Assembly (NCBI GenBank): GCA_010015745.1
Contig: ML978154.1
Coordinates: 1,063,268-1,127,267, forward strand
DNA: 64,000 nt
DNA from: Setomelanomma holmii
Taxonomy: Eukaryota; Ascomycota; Dothideomycetes; Pleosporales; Phaeosphaeriaceae
Reading direction: 5' to 3'
Shown: positions 22,055-32,589 of the stretch, in pieces
How the letters are laid out: each line of letters begins with the position of its first letter
Numbering within the stretch: position 1 is the first letter of the stretch
Translations under genes and position numbers: made by a program
The notes under the pieces: model-generated
Seen by the model: only the letters and a program-made list of their open reading frames with translations
The model's database searches: none
What the model was told of the DNA's origin: nothing

Positions 22055-25000
22055 ATGGCAGGCGCACGCGGTAGGCTTCGCAAGGCCGCAGACGTCGCGA
22101 CTCCCAGACGATCTACGCGTAGCGGCAGAGCGTCGCAGCAAGATGAAGGTGTACCAGCTGTTTTTCAGGAAATGCTACTAGAAGAGCAGGCGGCTCAAGC
22201 TACTAGTACCGACGAAGATGATCGACCAGTGAAGAAGCGCAAAACAGCTCTGTCTCAGAGTACCTCGAGCCCCGCCGCACAACCGTCGCCTATCCACAAG
22301 ACAGCTCACCAAGAACGTGAATACCCGTCTCCGGTACCATCGCCCGCGAAAACTACGTTGCAGTCGCAGGCAGTCATAAGCCACGACACACGGCGATCTG
22401 GCGGTGATGCACCCAGGCCCCACGACGTCGCGCAGGCGGATGGACGCGTGCGACAGACTATTGAAGATTCCGATGAATCTGATGGCAGTGACGAGGAGTG
22501 GGAGGACGCGCTTGCAGGCGGGGACGACACCGATGATCCAGACGAGGTTGCGACTGTTACACCACAAGTGGCCGACATCTCCATTACGATTGGAGCCAAG
22601 AAGCACGAAGACAGCACGTCCAAGCGGAAGGCCCGCAGGCGCGCCATCACGTCGGTGGATAAGAAGAAGCGACTCGACATCCACAAGATGCACGTGCTCT
22701 GTCTGCTCTACCACGTGTATCGCAGGAATGCCTGGTGCAACGATCTGAGGGTGCAAACAACACTGCGAAAGCTGGTAGCACCAAGGATCCTGCAAAGTCT
22801 TGTGCCGAACCCAGATCTCACGCAGTACTCTGCCTCCAAGCGCTTCATCGAAGCCATGACCGAGCTGAAACTTCTGTGGTCGAAGCGCTTCAAGTTGACT
22901 GCACAAGGAATGTACAAGCCGAAATGGGCCGAGGCAGATGCAGACGTGCGACCTTTTTCTGATTTTGATGATCTTGATGATCCGATGGACAAGGACGACT
23001 TTCGTAGAACAGCTCACACTCTACAAGGCTCACAAGATGTTGGTGCTCAGTTATTCTGTGCTCTGCTTCGCGGCATCGGCATAGAGGCTCGGCTGGTGTG
23101 CTCGTTGCAGCCGCTGCCATTCGTGTCTTCAGCGCAGCCGTCTACTCCACAGAAGTCGAGTGTGCACAAGACTACCATAGTGCTGGACCCTTACAATCGC
23201 AATGATGAGGCGTCTCCGAGCAAGAACAACGCAAGCACTTCGGCTCGGCCAAAGAAGCTTTCGCGGCTCGAGCGAGTAATGGGGGAGCGACACGCAGTCC
23301 TCAACAAAGCAGGTGTCGCTCCACAGAAGCAGAAAGCGTACCACACACCATACCCTGTATACTGGATTGAAGTATTCAATACTGCTCATCAAAAATGGGT
23401 AGCCATAGATACTCACTCCACCTTCACCGTGAACTCTACTGAGAAATTGGAGCCACCTCTCAGCTTCGCCCAAAACAGCCTCACGTACGCGATCGCATTT
23501 GAAGAGGACTATTCGGCGAGAGACGTCACACGACGATATACGAAAGCATATAATGCAAAGACGCGGAAATTCCGCGTCGAATGTACGCCACATGGCGCAG
23601 ACTGGTGGCGACAGACATTGAAATTCTTCAGGCGTCACATTCCTCTCGATCGAGACCAGATTGAGGATGCTGCACTGGATCGTAAAGAGGCGTCAGAAGG
23701 TATACCGAAGAATGTGCAAGACTTCAAAGATCATCCTGTGTATGTCCTTGAGCGACATCTAAAGCATAATCAGGTTATACACCCGTTGGATCCAGTTGGA
23801 AAGGTCAATGTCAGTAGCGCGATGAATCCCAAGATGGAGCCAATATATCGTCGCAAAGACGTGCATATTGTCCGGAGCGCAGACAAGTGGTATCGCATGG
23901 GTCAAGATGTCAAGGGCGGCGAACAGCCACTGAAGCATGCGAAGCCGAAGAAGAACAGGCGGCTGTCCATTGGCCCTGATATGGACGTCGATGAACAGCA
24001 GGATGAGGTTGGTGCAGGGCTTTACGCAGAGTTCCAGACGCAGCTCTATGTACCGCCACCAGTCGTACGTGGGCGTGTACCGCGCAATGCGTACGGGAAT
24101 CTCGACCTCTATGTACCGTCTATGTGCCCGCCAGGCGGAACTCACATTCGACACAAACTCGCCTCCAAAGCTGCACGCATTGTGAGCGTCGACTATGCCG
24201 ATGCCGTCACAGGCTTCTCATTCAAAGGTCGCCACGGTACCGCGATTGTACAAGGCGTCGTGGTAGCTTCAGAGTACGCCGAAGCTGTGCAAGAAGTCAT
24301 CGACGGTATGATCTACGAACAGGAAGCCGCTGCTGAAGCCGCACGAAGTAGCGAGTCATTGCGACTTTGGCGACGCTTCTTCCTTGGCTTGCGAATCGCA
24401 CAACGCGTCAATGCGATGGAGATTGACGGCGAGAAGGGACCAAGTATGGATGTACAAGACGAGATTGACAAGGAAGACAAGCAGATGGTAGAGGCGGACA
24501 TGGCGGGTGGTTTCTTTCCTGATGAAGCTGACTTTGCACAACCTGCGGGACGAGCGCATGAACCGCTGCAAGAATATTACGGTAGCGGTGGATTCATGGC
24601 AGATGGGGATGAAGAAGAAGAAGAAGCGGGTGGCGGATTCTTACCAGAACCCGAAGCTGCGATTTCGAGAAGTGGCTTCATGCTCAATCGCGAACACAGC
24701 TTCGAGAGCTCCATCCTCGATTCCCAGCAGCTACGTCGACGGCGAAAGAGTAGCTTTGCTGAGGAGTACATGCTGGAAGAAGAACACGAGAAATTGTCTG
24801 GGACTAGTCGCGAAGAGTCCCCAGAAGCTGGCCCTTCGATACAAGCCCAGTCCGACGGCACAGCAGACCACGGCGGAGGTTTCATTCCTGAAGACGAAGA
24901 TGTGGACATGGACGCTGCCATCGCCGCATCCATACATGACCACCGACCAGCATCTGATTCTGCCATTGTAGACGACATTGTAGACGAGCCGTTACGAAAC

Positions 25001-25153
25001 CCTGCCACTGATGCTGCAAAGACTGTCGACGACGTGATGGAAAGGGGAGAGGACAAAGCCCCTAAGTCGTCCCCATCGGACGCTGGATCTCTGCCCCTTG
25101 AAGACCCTGAAGACGAAGACGCCGATCCCGATTGGTTGGTTGATGCTACGTAG
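22055..25153 (+). CDS. RAD4: DNA damage recognition protein RAD4/XPC
   Basis: Recognises helix-distorting lesions to start global-genome nucleotide excision repair, in complex with a RAD23 partner. A single 1032-codon exon. The N-terminus is basic and acidic low complexity with KKRK (nuclear signal). A transglutaminase-like fold starts near residue 210 (KMHVLCLLYHVYRRNAWCND) and includes FCALLRGIGIEARLVCSLQPLPF, YPVYWIEVFNTAHQKWVAID and TYAIAFEEDYSARDVTRRY. Beta-hairpin domains follow: BHD1 near 559 (HPVYVLERHLKHNQVIHP), BHD2 with RRKDVHIVRSADKWYRMGQDV, and BHD3 near 685 (YVPSMCPPGGTHI, ARIVSVDYADAVTGFSFKG). The C-terminus is very acidic with repeated GGFFPDEA/GGGFLPE/GGGFIPED motifs, possibly contacts for TFIIH. 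It converges with BCKDH E1 alpha, 218 bp away. Confidence 0.95.
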   Translation: MAGARGRLRKAADVATPRRSTRSGRASQQDEGVPAVFQEMLLEEQAAQATSTDEDDRPVKKRKTALSQSTSSPAAQPSPIHKTAHQEREYPSPVPSPAKTTLQSQAVISHDTRRSGGDAPRPHDVAQADGRVRQTIEDSDESDGSDEEWEDALAGGDDTDDPDEVATVTPQVADISITIGAKKHEDSTSKRKARRRAITSVDKKKRLDIHKMHVLCLLYHVYRRNAWCNDLRVQTTLRKLVAPRILQSLVPNPDLTQYSASKRFIEAMTELKLLWSKRFKLTAQGMYKPKWAEADADVRPFSDFDDLDDPMDKDDFRRTAHTLQGSQDVGAQLFCALLRGIGIEARLVCSLQPLPFVSSAQPSTPQKSSVHKTTIVLDPYNRNDEASPSKNNASTSARPKKLSRLERVMGERHAVLNKAGVAPQKQKAYHTPYPVYWIEVFNTAHQKWVAIDTHSTFTVNSTEKLEPPLSFAQNSLTYAIAFEEDYSARDVTRRYTKAYNAKTRKFRVECTPHGADWWRQTLKFFRRHIPLDRDQIEDAALDRKEASEGIPKNVQDFKDHPVYVLERHLKHNQVIHPLDPVGKVNVSSAMNPKMEPIYRRKDVHIVRSADKWYRMGQDVKGGEQPLKHAKPKKNRRLSIGPDMDVDEQQDEVGAGLYAEFQTQLYVPPPVVRGRVPRNAYGNLDLYVPSMCPPGGTHIRHKLASKAARIVSVDYADAVTGFSFKGRHGTAIVQGVVVASEYAEAVQEVIDGMIYEQEAAAEAARSSESLRLWRRFFLGLRIAQRVNAMEIDGEKGPSMDVQDEIDKEDKQMVEADMAGGFFPDEADFAQPAGRAHEPLQEYYGSGGFMADGDEEEEEAGGGFLPEPEAAISRSGFMLNREHSFESSILDSQQLRRRRKSSFAEEYMLEEEHEKLSGTSREESPEAGPSIQAQSDGTADHGGGFIPEDEDVDMDAAIAASIHDHRPASDSAIVDDIVDEPLRNPATDAAKTVDDVMERGEDKAPKSSPSDAGSLPLEDPEDEDADPDWLVDAT

Positions 25154-25371
25154 ATATTGTAAATTGGGAGATATAATGCAACGTTATATGATTACTATCA
25201 CAGCTATACAGTTGTGTTGTGTCTCTTTTGTGGTGCGAGGAACCGTGATGGCTGTACTGGACATGTGCTCTCACGCCCCAACTAAGCCCCATCGCCACAA
25301 ATCCAACAAGCACGCACACACTTGATCCACAGCAATTCAAAAACAATGTTTGACTTTTTCACTGTCCGAAA

Positions 25372-26912
25372 CTATGCCTTCTTCCTAACCAACTCATCCA
25401 ATCCCCTCATCCCCCCCTCAAACCCCTCAACATCGTACTCCTTCGGATACCGCCTAATAACATCCCTCATCTCGCTCACATGCTCCCTTTGCTCCGCGGT
25501 CAATTCCTCCCACACGCCCTCAAAAGCATGTCTAATACTCGGCTTCTTCTCCTTCTCCGCCTCTTCAAAAGCCTTGAGAACTTCCTTGCGCGTCTTACTC
25601 CTCAACTCCTTTTCGGCCGCATCGTCCCAGAGAGACTGGCGTTCGAGCCACTTGCGTAACCGCGTGATGGGGTTGTCCCGGCGCTTCCAGTCCTCGACTT
25701 CGACGCGCTGGCGGTACGCGAAAGAGTCGTCGGATGTACTATGGTGCCCGACACGGTAGGCCATCATTTCTATGAGCACGGGTTGCCCGCCGTGCGTCAG
25801 GGCGAGACGGCGCGCTTCCTTTGTGGCGCGCCGGACGGCGAAGATGTCGTTGCCGTCGACGCGGAGTGTTGCGATGCCGTACCCTGCGCCGCGAGATGCA
25901 ATGCCGTCGCCGCGGTACTGGTCGGATGTCGGCGTGGAAATGGCGTACCCGTTGTTGCGGCAGATGAAGATGCAGGGGACTTGGCGTGTGGCGGCGATGT
26001 TGAGGGCGCCGTGGAAGTCGCCTTCCGAGGCAGCGCCTTCGCCGAAGTAGCATACGGCCACTCTCTTTTCTTGGTCTGGGTTCTGTATGTTTTGCATCTT
26101 CAGAGCGTAGGCGGCGCCGGCCGCGTGGGGGATTTGTGTGGCTAGAGTGGAGGAGATGGTGTGGATGTTGAGTTCTTTGCTGCCGTAGTGGACCGGCATG
26201 TTGCGGCCGAGACCGTTGTCTTTGGCGTTGGCGAAAAGCTGGTTCATGAAGTCGGAAAGCTTGAAGCCGCGCTGGAGGTAGACGCCGGCTTCGCGGTATT
26301 GGCAGAATGCTACGTCGGAGGGATGGAGTGCGCTTGCAGAGCCGATAGATATGCCTTCTTCGCCGGCGGAAACCTAACAGCCTTAGCTAGATATTTCTTC
26401 ATATCGTGATAGATGCATACCATGTAGAAGCTCAGTCTACCTTGGCGTTGTGCCTCAAACATGAGCAAGTCCATAATGCTCACTGGTCCTTGTCAGTTAC
26501 TGACTTCTTCGTGACAGGCCATAGTGACTGACGCTTGACCATGTTCTTGTATATCTGTAGTGCCTCCTCATTTTCTGTTTCCACTCCTATCTCCTTGTCT
26601 ATGATCTCTCCCAACTGATTCATCACGCGGAACGTCGGAATGGCATTCTGTTCTGATGGCTGCATGAAATCGAGCTTGTCCGTGAATTGGCTATTCAGCG
26701 CGCCCGGGAAGAGTACTCTGACATGTTTGTCAATACTCCATGCTCGTAACACGCAGGTTAAGAACTTACTTCTCAGCATTCGCGGTCGACGCAACGCCTC
26801 GGCATCTCTGCCACAAGGGCGCCTCTGCTACTCTCCCCGGGCCATTGAGGCAAGACTGTGGCCCCAAAACCTTCTTTATCCATATTCGTCTCAACATATA
26901 ACGAAACGACAT
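25372..26912 (-). CDS. Branched-chain 2-oxoacid dehydrogenase E1 alpha subunit, mitochondrial
   Basis: Thiamine diphosphate-dependent decarboxylase subunit of the mitochondrial complex that degrades the oxoacids of leucine, isoleucine and valine. Exons 26912-26770, 26717-26533, 26482-26421 and 26373-25372 give 463 codons plus stop; introns are 52, 50 and 47 bp. Exon 1 is a basic, Arg-rich presequence starting MSFRYMLRRIWIKK. Family marks: YKNMVKLSIMDLLMFEAQRQGRLSFYM, EEGISIGSA, FCQYREAGV, the thiamine-binding region from CYFGEGAASEGDFH to CRNNGYAISTP, RVDGNDIFAV and the phosphorylation-loop region YRVGHHSTSDDSFAYR. The last block separates it from pyruvate dehydrogenase E1 alpha. It shares a 213 bp divergent promoter with COQ5. 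Confidence 0.94.
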
Positions 26913-27125
26913 TTTCGCGATGCTACATGTTTAGTGCGGACGCGCCGATATATCACAAAATCCGGGGTGGTGAATTGAGGCTCGGCACAACGGCCAGCAT
27001 CGGCCCATGCTGCTCCTTCCCCAGACAAACGTCAGCGGAGACTAGCGCGCTGGGCACGTGCGACCGCGCATCAGAAAGTTCGCGCCAAGCCATCGTCGAC
27101 GCTCCATCTAATCCGACACGCGGAC
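26913..27125. promoter_or_regulatory. Compact divergent promoter, BCKDH E1 alpha and COQ5
   Basis: Only 213 bp separate the two divergent ATG codons, so both 5' leaders and core promoters must overlap or be very short. Both products are mitochondrial, which makes joint control plausible. Confidence 0.5.
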
Positions 27126-28128
27126 ATGCAGGCATCACGAACACAACTGGGGCGCCAATTGCTGGCGGGGAGTATGGGGAGAGTGTCAAGAGAGCCGTAC
27201 AGGTGTTTCTCGTGCTCGGTGCGGCAAGCACAGCAGCAGGCGCCACCTCCGAAAGCTCCGCAAGATGCGCAAGGAACGACACATTTTGGCTTCCAGACGG
27301 TCGCAGAGGCCCTAAAGGAGCAGCGAGGTAGGCCAAATGACTCATGTTGTCTCCAAAATCGACTGCTTATACATGACAGTGGGCGCCGTCTTCTCCTCCG
27401 TCGCCTCGTCCTACGATTCAATGAACGACTTTATGTCGCTCGGCATCCATCGCCTCTGGAAAGACCACTTCGTACGCAATCTAAACCCCGGTCGCAACCC
27501 ACTCACATCGCCCTCTTCAGGAGACAAGGGATGGAACATACTTGATATTGCGGGTGGAACTGGTGACATTGCATTTCGCATGCTCGACCACGCATCCACG
27601 ATAAATCATGACGCGCACACCAAGGTCACCGTCGCGGACATCAACCCAGACATGTTGACGGAAGGAAAGAAGCGAGCATTACAGACACCGTATGCGCGGA
27701 CACCGAGGTTGAAGTTCGTAGAGGCGAATGCAGAGAAGCTGGACATGATTCCTGACAATAGCATCGACCTGTACACTGTCGCCTTTGGCATCCGAAACTT
27801 CACACACAAAGAAACTGCACTGAAGGAAGCATTCCGAGTCCTCAAGCCTGGAGGTGTATTCGCCTGCTTGGAGTTTTCAAAGGTCAACAATCCACTCTTC
27901 GACGCCGTCTATCAGCGATGGAGCTTTGGCGCAATTCCACTGATCGGTCAGCTCGTCGCCGGAGACCGCGACAGCTACCAGTACTTGGTTGAGAGCATCG
28001 CCCGCTTCCCGAGCCAGACCGAGTTCAGAGACATGATTCAAGATGCTGGCTTCCTTGTACCAGGCAAAGGATGGGAGGATCTCACGAATGGTATTGCCGC
28101 GATACACAAGGGTGTGAAGCCTGCGTAG
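27126..28128 (+). CDS. COQ5: Ubiquinone biosynthesis C-methyltransferase COQ5
   Basis: S-adenosylmethionine-dependent enzyme that methylates the benzoquinone ring during coenzyme Q synthesis in the mitochondrial matrix. Exon 1 is 27126-27327 and exon 2 is 27380-28128, joined through a 52 bp intron (GTAGGC, ATGACAG), giving 316 codons plus stop. The N-terminus is a presequence with Arg/Gln/Ser and a Cys-containing RCFSCSVRQAQ. Exon 2 opens VGAVFSSVASSYDSMNDFMSLGIHRLWKD, the family signature. The SAM site is DIAGGTGDIAFRML; further UbiE/COQ5 motifs are ADINPDML, YTVAFGIRNFTHKETALKEAFRVLKPGG and LEFSKVNNPLFDAVY. Length is normal. It provides quinone for the complex I subunits also present in this window. 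Confidence 0.96.
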
Positions 28129-28510
28129 GGTGTTCACGTTTGAATGTACATATAACGTGTATCAGTATGTCGTCTTCCGAATCACTCGTTCGCATACGGT
28201 TCGGCGCAAGTCATGCTAATTTCCGCCATGTGTCTCACCTCAAATAGTCATCCCTTCTCTTTTCCTGAAAGTCTCCGCGCTCTTCATAGGGTCTAATTAC
28301 AGACCCTTAGATGCACTGGAAGACCATGTAACCGCGTCATCTTCTCTATTCCTTCGCGTCGGGCTATGCCTGACTCTTCTCACAAGCCTTTCCCAACTTC
28401 TGCTCATAGCTCGCTACGAGTATCCTTCCTTACCCCATTCGCTCAAGTACCCGTTGTCATTAACCAATACGCATAGTCGTGAAATTTTAAGATTTATCGT
28501 CCTTGCCGCC
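28129..28510. other. Convergent 3' spacer
   Basis: 382 bp between the stops of COQ5 and the two-exon gene at 28511-29304. C/T-rich; no gene seen. Confidence 0.45.
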
Positions 28511-29304
28511 TCAATCCATCACTCTAGCATACAGCCCCTTCCCAACATTCACAATATCCTCCTTCACCACTATCACCGCGCCTCCTGCCTTCGCAGCTCT
28601 TCTCTTCACAGCATCAATAATCAATCCACTAGCAGCCATCCCCTGCCCGATCAACGCCTCACTCAACAACGCCAGCGCAGCAAGTAGTTCCGGATCCCAA
28701 TCTTCTGGCTCGCGCTCTGGTCGCACCATGCCTGTGAATCCTAGGATGGCGTCGAGTGACTCAGTCCAGTTCGCTGCGATGATGGCGAGAGAGCTGGTTG
28801 GTGATGGTGGCGTATTCAGTGAAGTTATGTACGTGCGTGCGTGGAAGAGCGGGAGGGTTATGTATGTCTTACTCTCGGTCTTCTTCTCTTTCGAGGTCAG
28901 AGACTGGACGTACTCGCGTCTTTGATTCGCCGTGAGTCCCTATTCATGCTTGATCAATCCTCCCATCTTTCTGATGTTCCGAAGTGCAAGAGCAAACGTA
29001 CCATCCACGCCTCTTCCGCAGCGCCGGGTTGTACAATCAAAGTGTCTCGTAACTTGGCGTCGAGTGGTGTTTCGCAGTAACATGTGCCCACGAGTACAAT
29101 CTGCTTGTGGTGGATGGCAGTGAAAGCGGTGATTGGGTGGTGTTTGAGGTCGTATGGATAGGCTTGGTCGATATTGCCGAGGGCTGTGCGGATCTGGCCG
29201 AGGATGGTAGAATCGGGTTTTGGCAGGTCGATGGAGATGTTGGTAGTGATGTCGAGGGAGGGGGCGTAGAGTGTTATGCTTATGGCAGCAGGTTTTGGAG
29301 GCAT
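28511..29304 (-). CDS. Unrecognised conserved-looking two-exon protein
   Basis: Exon 1 is 29304-29002, intron 28940-29001 (62 bp, perfect GTACGT donor, GAATAG acceptor), exon 2 is 28939-28511, giving 243 codons plus stop. The frame is in phase 0 at both splice ends. Exon 1 encodes ISITLYAPSLDITTNISIDL, then AFTAIHHKQIVLVGTCYCETPL and KLRDTLIVQP. Exon 2 has a Lys-rich linker, TYITLPLFHARTYITSL, then LAIIAANWTESLDAILGFTG and a helical, Ala-rich tail (LLAALALLSEALIGQGMAASG). No signal peptide or membrane segment is evident. I do not recognise the family; a small alpha/beta cytosolic protein is all that can be said. Confidence 0.6.
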
Positions 29305-30580
29305 TGTTGTGACTGCAGCAGTATAGAACTTCGGAGAGCGTAATTGCGCAGAGAAATGGCGCCTAAGATTGAGGTTTTATGCTAGAGCGAGCAGAGGAGA
29401 GTGCCGTCGACGTTATATAGCTTTTGGATAAGGGTGAAGTGAAAGAGTAGAACGTTGAAATATTGTGCCTGAGGCCCGATAACCGGTAGAACATTCGAAG
29501 TCTACGCGACAAGTACCTGGCGATATCTAGCCCACCATGCATTGACATGGAGAGACTTGAGGTTTTTTCAAGCATGTTGGAACCTTCAATGTCGAGATGA
29601 AGAATTACAGGCAATGCTATCATCACATTCAGAAGAAGAAAATTGAGATGACACATTACTACAAATCGAACTCAGGTTCAAGTAGACACAACTCCATTAA
29701 CACTTCGTAGATTGTCCCTGGTGCAGAATCAACTACGCCTAGCGACCTTCCATGTGTACCTGTTGTGAGATTATAACGAATTGCGATTTCAACGTAATCA
29801 TTTGGCACAGGCATGATGTGTCGCAATTTCGACTGGAGCATTGCGTGCTACATGGATAGCGTGCTGTCAGAGAAATCCAATCGTGTACTGAACTCGTGCA
29901 GTGTGCGATGTCCAGTATTGATTTGATAAGATCACTTCTTGGTGCTCTTCTTCATGACACTTACGGACAGGATATCAGTTGAAAAGGATAGCGCGACGAA
30001 AGCCGTTGATATAGGGAGAAGAATTTGAGCAAGCAGAGAAGCGACCCGACAAGAGTATGGTAAAGTTAGATGAAGTGAAAGGAATGGACAAGAGAAACGA
30101 CGCAATCGTCAAGGGTCTGAGCCTCTAAGCCTTTTGACCATAGGGAACCTCGTCGAGACCATCGGACGTCAACGCACATCTCGTCCTAATCGTCCCATCG
30201 TAACGACGTCCTCTGAGCCAACCTACAATACGCCATGGTAGCAACCGGGGGACGCTTCTTGTAGTCGTCTGGAACACATACATCGTTCTCCACGACCAAC
30301 TAAAACGTACTGTGGCATCGCTAGCGTCATACGCCAGGGTAAAAGCAAAAAGAGATCGAGTGTGACAAAAGGGATAGTGTCTGAGGTTTTCGATGCACAT
30401 GACGATGCGCCCGCGCCAAGCATTCTCACCGCCCACATGGTCTGGATTTCCAGGGTCCACCAGCTGTCCCTTCGAACACCAGATCAGCAATTGCGCCCCT
30501 CGCACCCCTGACTGAACTTCGACTCTTTCAAAGATTGCCCATTCCTCGTCACATATCTAGGAATACTCACAACTGCAAAC
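29305..30580. other. Long gene-free spacer (1.28 kb)
   Basis: Contains several short open frames on the minus strand (for example 29659-29841 and 30125-30505) without family character, splice logic or clear start context. The right end is the promoter and leader of the GDP-mannose pyrophosphorylase-like gene. Confidence 0.4.
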
Positions 30581-32070
30581 ATGAGTCTGCAGCCGCCCTC
30601 ACTCGCAGTGCGGTCCAAGTCCCAATCTGGCGGCGGAACCAAGGCCGTTATTTTGGTAGGCACTTTTTGGCAGCTCAATACGGCAACGCAGGCTCACAAC
30701 GACAGGTCGGCGGACCCTCGCGCGGTACCAGATTCAGGCCTCTGTCTATGGAACTGCCCAAAGTAAGCTACACTCCAGATTACATGGCCCGAACGCACCC
30801 CACTAACCCTGCCATAGCCACTCTTTCCCGTTGCAGGCCACCCCATAATCGAGCATTGCTTTCGCGCTATCACAAACGTGCCCGAGATCAAGGAAGTCTT
30901 CATTGTCGGCTACTACGAGGAGTCTGTCTTCCAGCCCTTTATCAACCAGGTCTCGAATAGCTTCCCTCACTTGAGCGTCAAGTACCTCCGAGAATACGAA
31001 GCTTTGGGCACCGCAGGCGGTCTGTACCACTTCCGGGACGTCATATTGAAAGGCAAGCCAGACAAGCTCTTCGTCCTCAACGCCGATGTCTGCTCGTCGT
31101 TCCCGTTGGTGGAGATGCTCAAGCTGTTCGACGACAAGGATGCGGAGGCAGTGATGCTGGGTACGAGGGTTGCAAACGAGGCAGCGACCAACTTTGGTTG
31201 CATCGTCTCAGACGCGCACACCAAGCGCGTACTCCACTACGTCGAGAAGCCCGAATCGCACATCTCCAACCTCATCAACTGCGGAGTCTACCTGTTCGCA
31301 ACCGAGTGCATCTTCCCCGCCATTCGCAGCGCCATCAAGCGTCGCACCGAGCGTCCACGGCTGCTGTCCTACCCTTCCTCTGAGAACCTCGAATCCTCCT
31401 TCTACCAGGCTGACGAAGACGACGAGAACAAGGAGAATGCCGTAATTCGGCTGGAGCAAGATGTGCTGTCAGACATTGCCGACAGCAGGCAGTTCTTCGT
31501 CCTCGAGACCAAGGACTTCTGGCGTCAGATCAAGACTGCTGGCTCAGCCGTACCTGCCAATGCACTGTATCTGCTGAAGGCATTCCAATCAGGATCAGAG
31601 GAGCTTGCCGCACCATCAGCGAACATTCTCCCACCAGTCTACATCCACCCCTCTGCACAAGTCGACCCGACTGCCAAACTTGGACCCAACGTTTCGATTG
31701 GCCCTCGTGTTCATATTGGCGCCGGTGTTCGCGTCAAGGAGTCTATTGTTCTAGAAGACTCGGAGATCAAGCATGATGCTTGTGTCATGTACACCATCAT
31801 CGGCTGGCACAGCAAGGTTGGCGCATGGGCTCGTGTTGAGGGTACCCCGACGCCAGTCACCAGCCACACCACCAGCATCATCAAGAACGGCGTCAAGGTT
31901 CAGAGCATCACAATCTTGGGCAAGGAGTGCGCTGTCGCCGATGAGGTCCGTGTGCAGAATTGCGTTTGCTTGCCGTACAAGGAGTTGAAGAGGGTAAGTC
32001 TTGTCTCATGTGTTTAATTTGATTGTCCGCTGACATGTAATAGGACGTGTCGAATGAGGTCATCATGTAA
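30581..32070 (+). CDS. GDP-mannose pyrophosphorylase alpha-like subunit (GMPPA type)
   Basis: Member of the nucleotidyltransferase family that makes or regulates GDP-mannose, the donor for glycosylation and mannan wall synthesis, in the cytosol. Exons 30581-30655, 30706-30762, 30818-31993 and 32044-32070 give 444 codons plus stop; introns are 50, 55 (CACTAACC branch point) and 50 bp. The joined start reads KAVILVGGPSRGTRFRPLS, the nucleotide-binding loop, followed by PLFPVAGHPIIEHC, VFIVGYYEESVF, EALGTAGGLYHFRD, FVLNADVC and CGVYLF. The C-terminal half is a hexapeptide left-handed beta helix (IHPSAQVDPTAKLGPNVSIGPRV). The RGTRFRPLS loop and long C-terminal half favour the alpha, regulatory-type branch rather than the catalytic beta enzyme. 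The last exon encodes only DVSNEVIM. Confidence 0.9.
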
Positions 32071-32589
32071 ATGCTGCTCAACCGAGCAACGAATGTGCAT
32101 GTAGCACTTGAGATACAGCAATGATCATAGAGCATGAGTAATGAGAAAGCATTGATCTTGATCATAATTACAACATCAAAAGCAATAGCATGGTCATCGG
32201 ATAGAGCTTTATACCATATAATTCAATGAGATACAGATCTACCACCGCGACCGCGCTCTGCACCCTGCTTGTGAGTCCAAAATACCGCGTACATGTATGT
32301 CCTGGGATAGCCGGGCTTAGTCCGAAAATGGCAACGATACCCGAGATCTCAACAGTCGTGGCTTGACATCTATTCACTCTCTACCACCATCATCTTTTCA
32401 TAATGTGCCAACGGAGAATAGCACGTAGCTACAACCACAAGGTGGTCTCTTAGCGAAGTAACAAGTCGCAAAGCCAACGTGTCAAATCGCGCTGGATTTC
32501 TCAGGAAATTGCCATAAATAGCCAAACCTACATCAGGCCTATAACTCCATCAATCCACCAGGAGGAAGAGCACGGCAGAACAAAAGACC
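32071..32589. other. Spacer upstream of the 2OG oxygenase gene
   Basis: 519 bp, AT-rich on its left half; no gene seen. The right half is the probable oxygenase promoter. Confidence 0.4.

Noticed and set aside
29659..29841. 60-codon minus frame in the 29.3-30.6 kb spacer
   Set aside because: Too short and unsupported; no neighbouring exon could be joined in frame.
30125..30505. 126-codon minus frame upstream of the GDP-mannose pyrophosphorylase gene
   Set aside because: No domain, no conserved composition, and it overlaps the likely promoter of the neighbouring gene.
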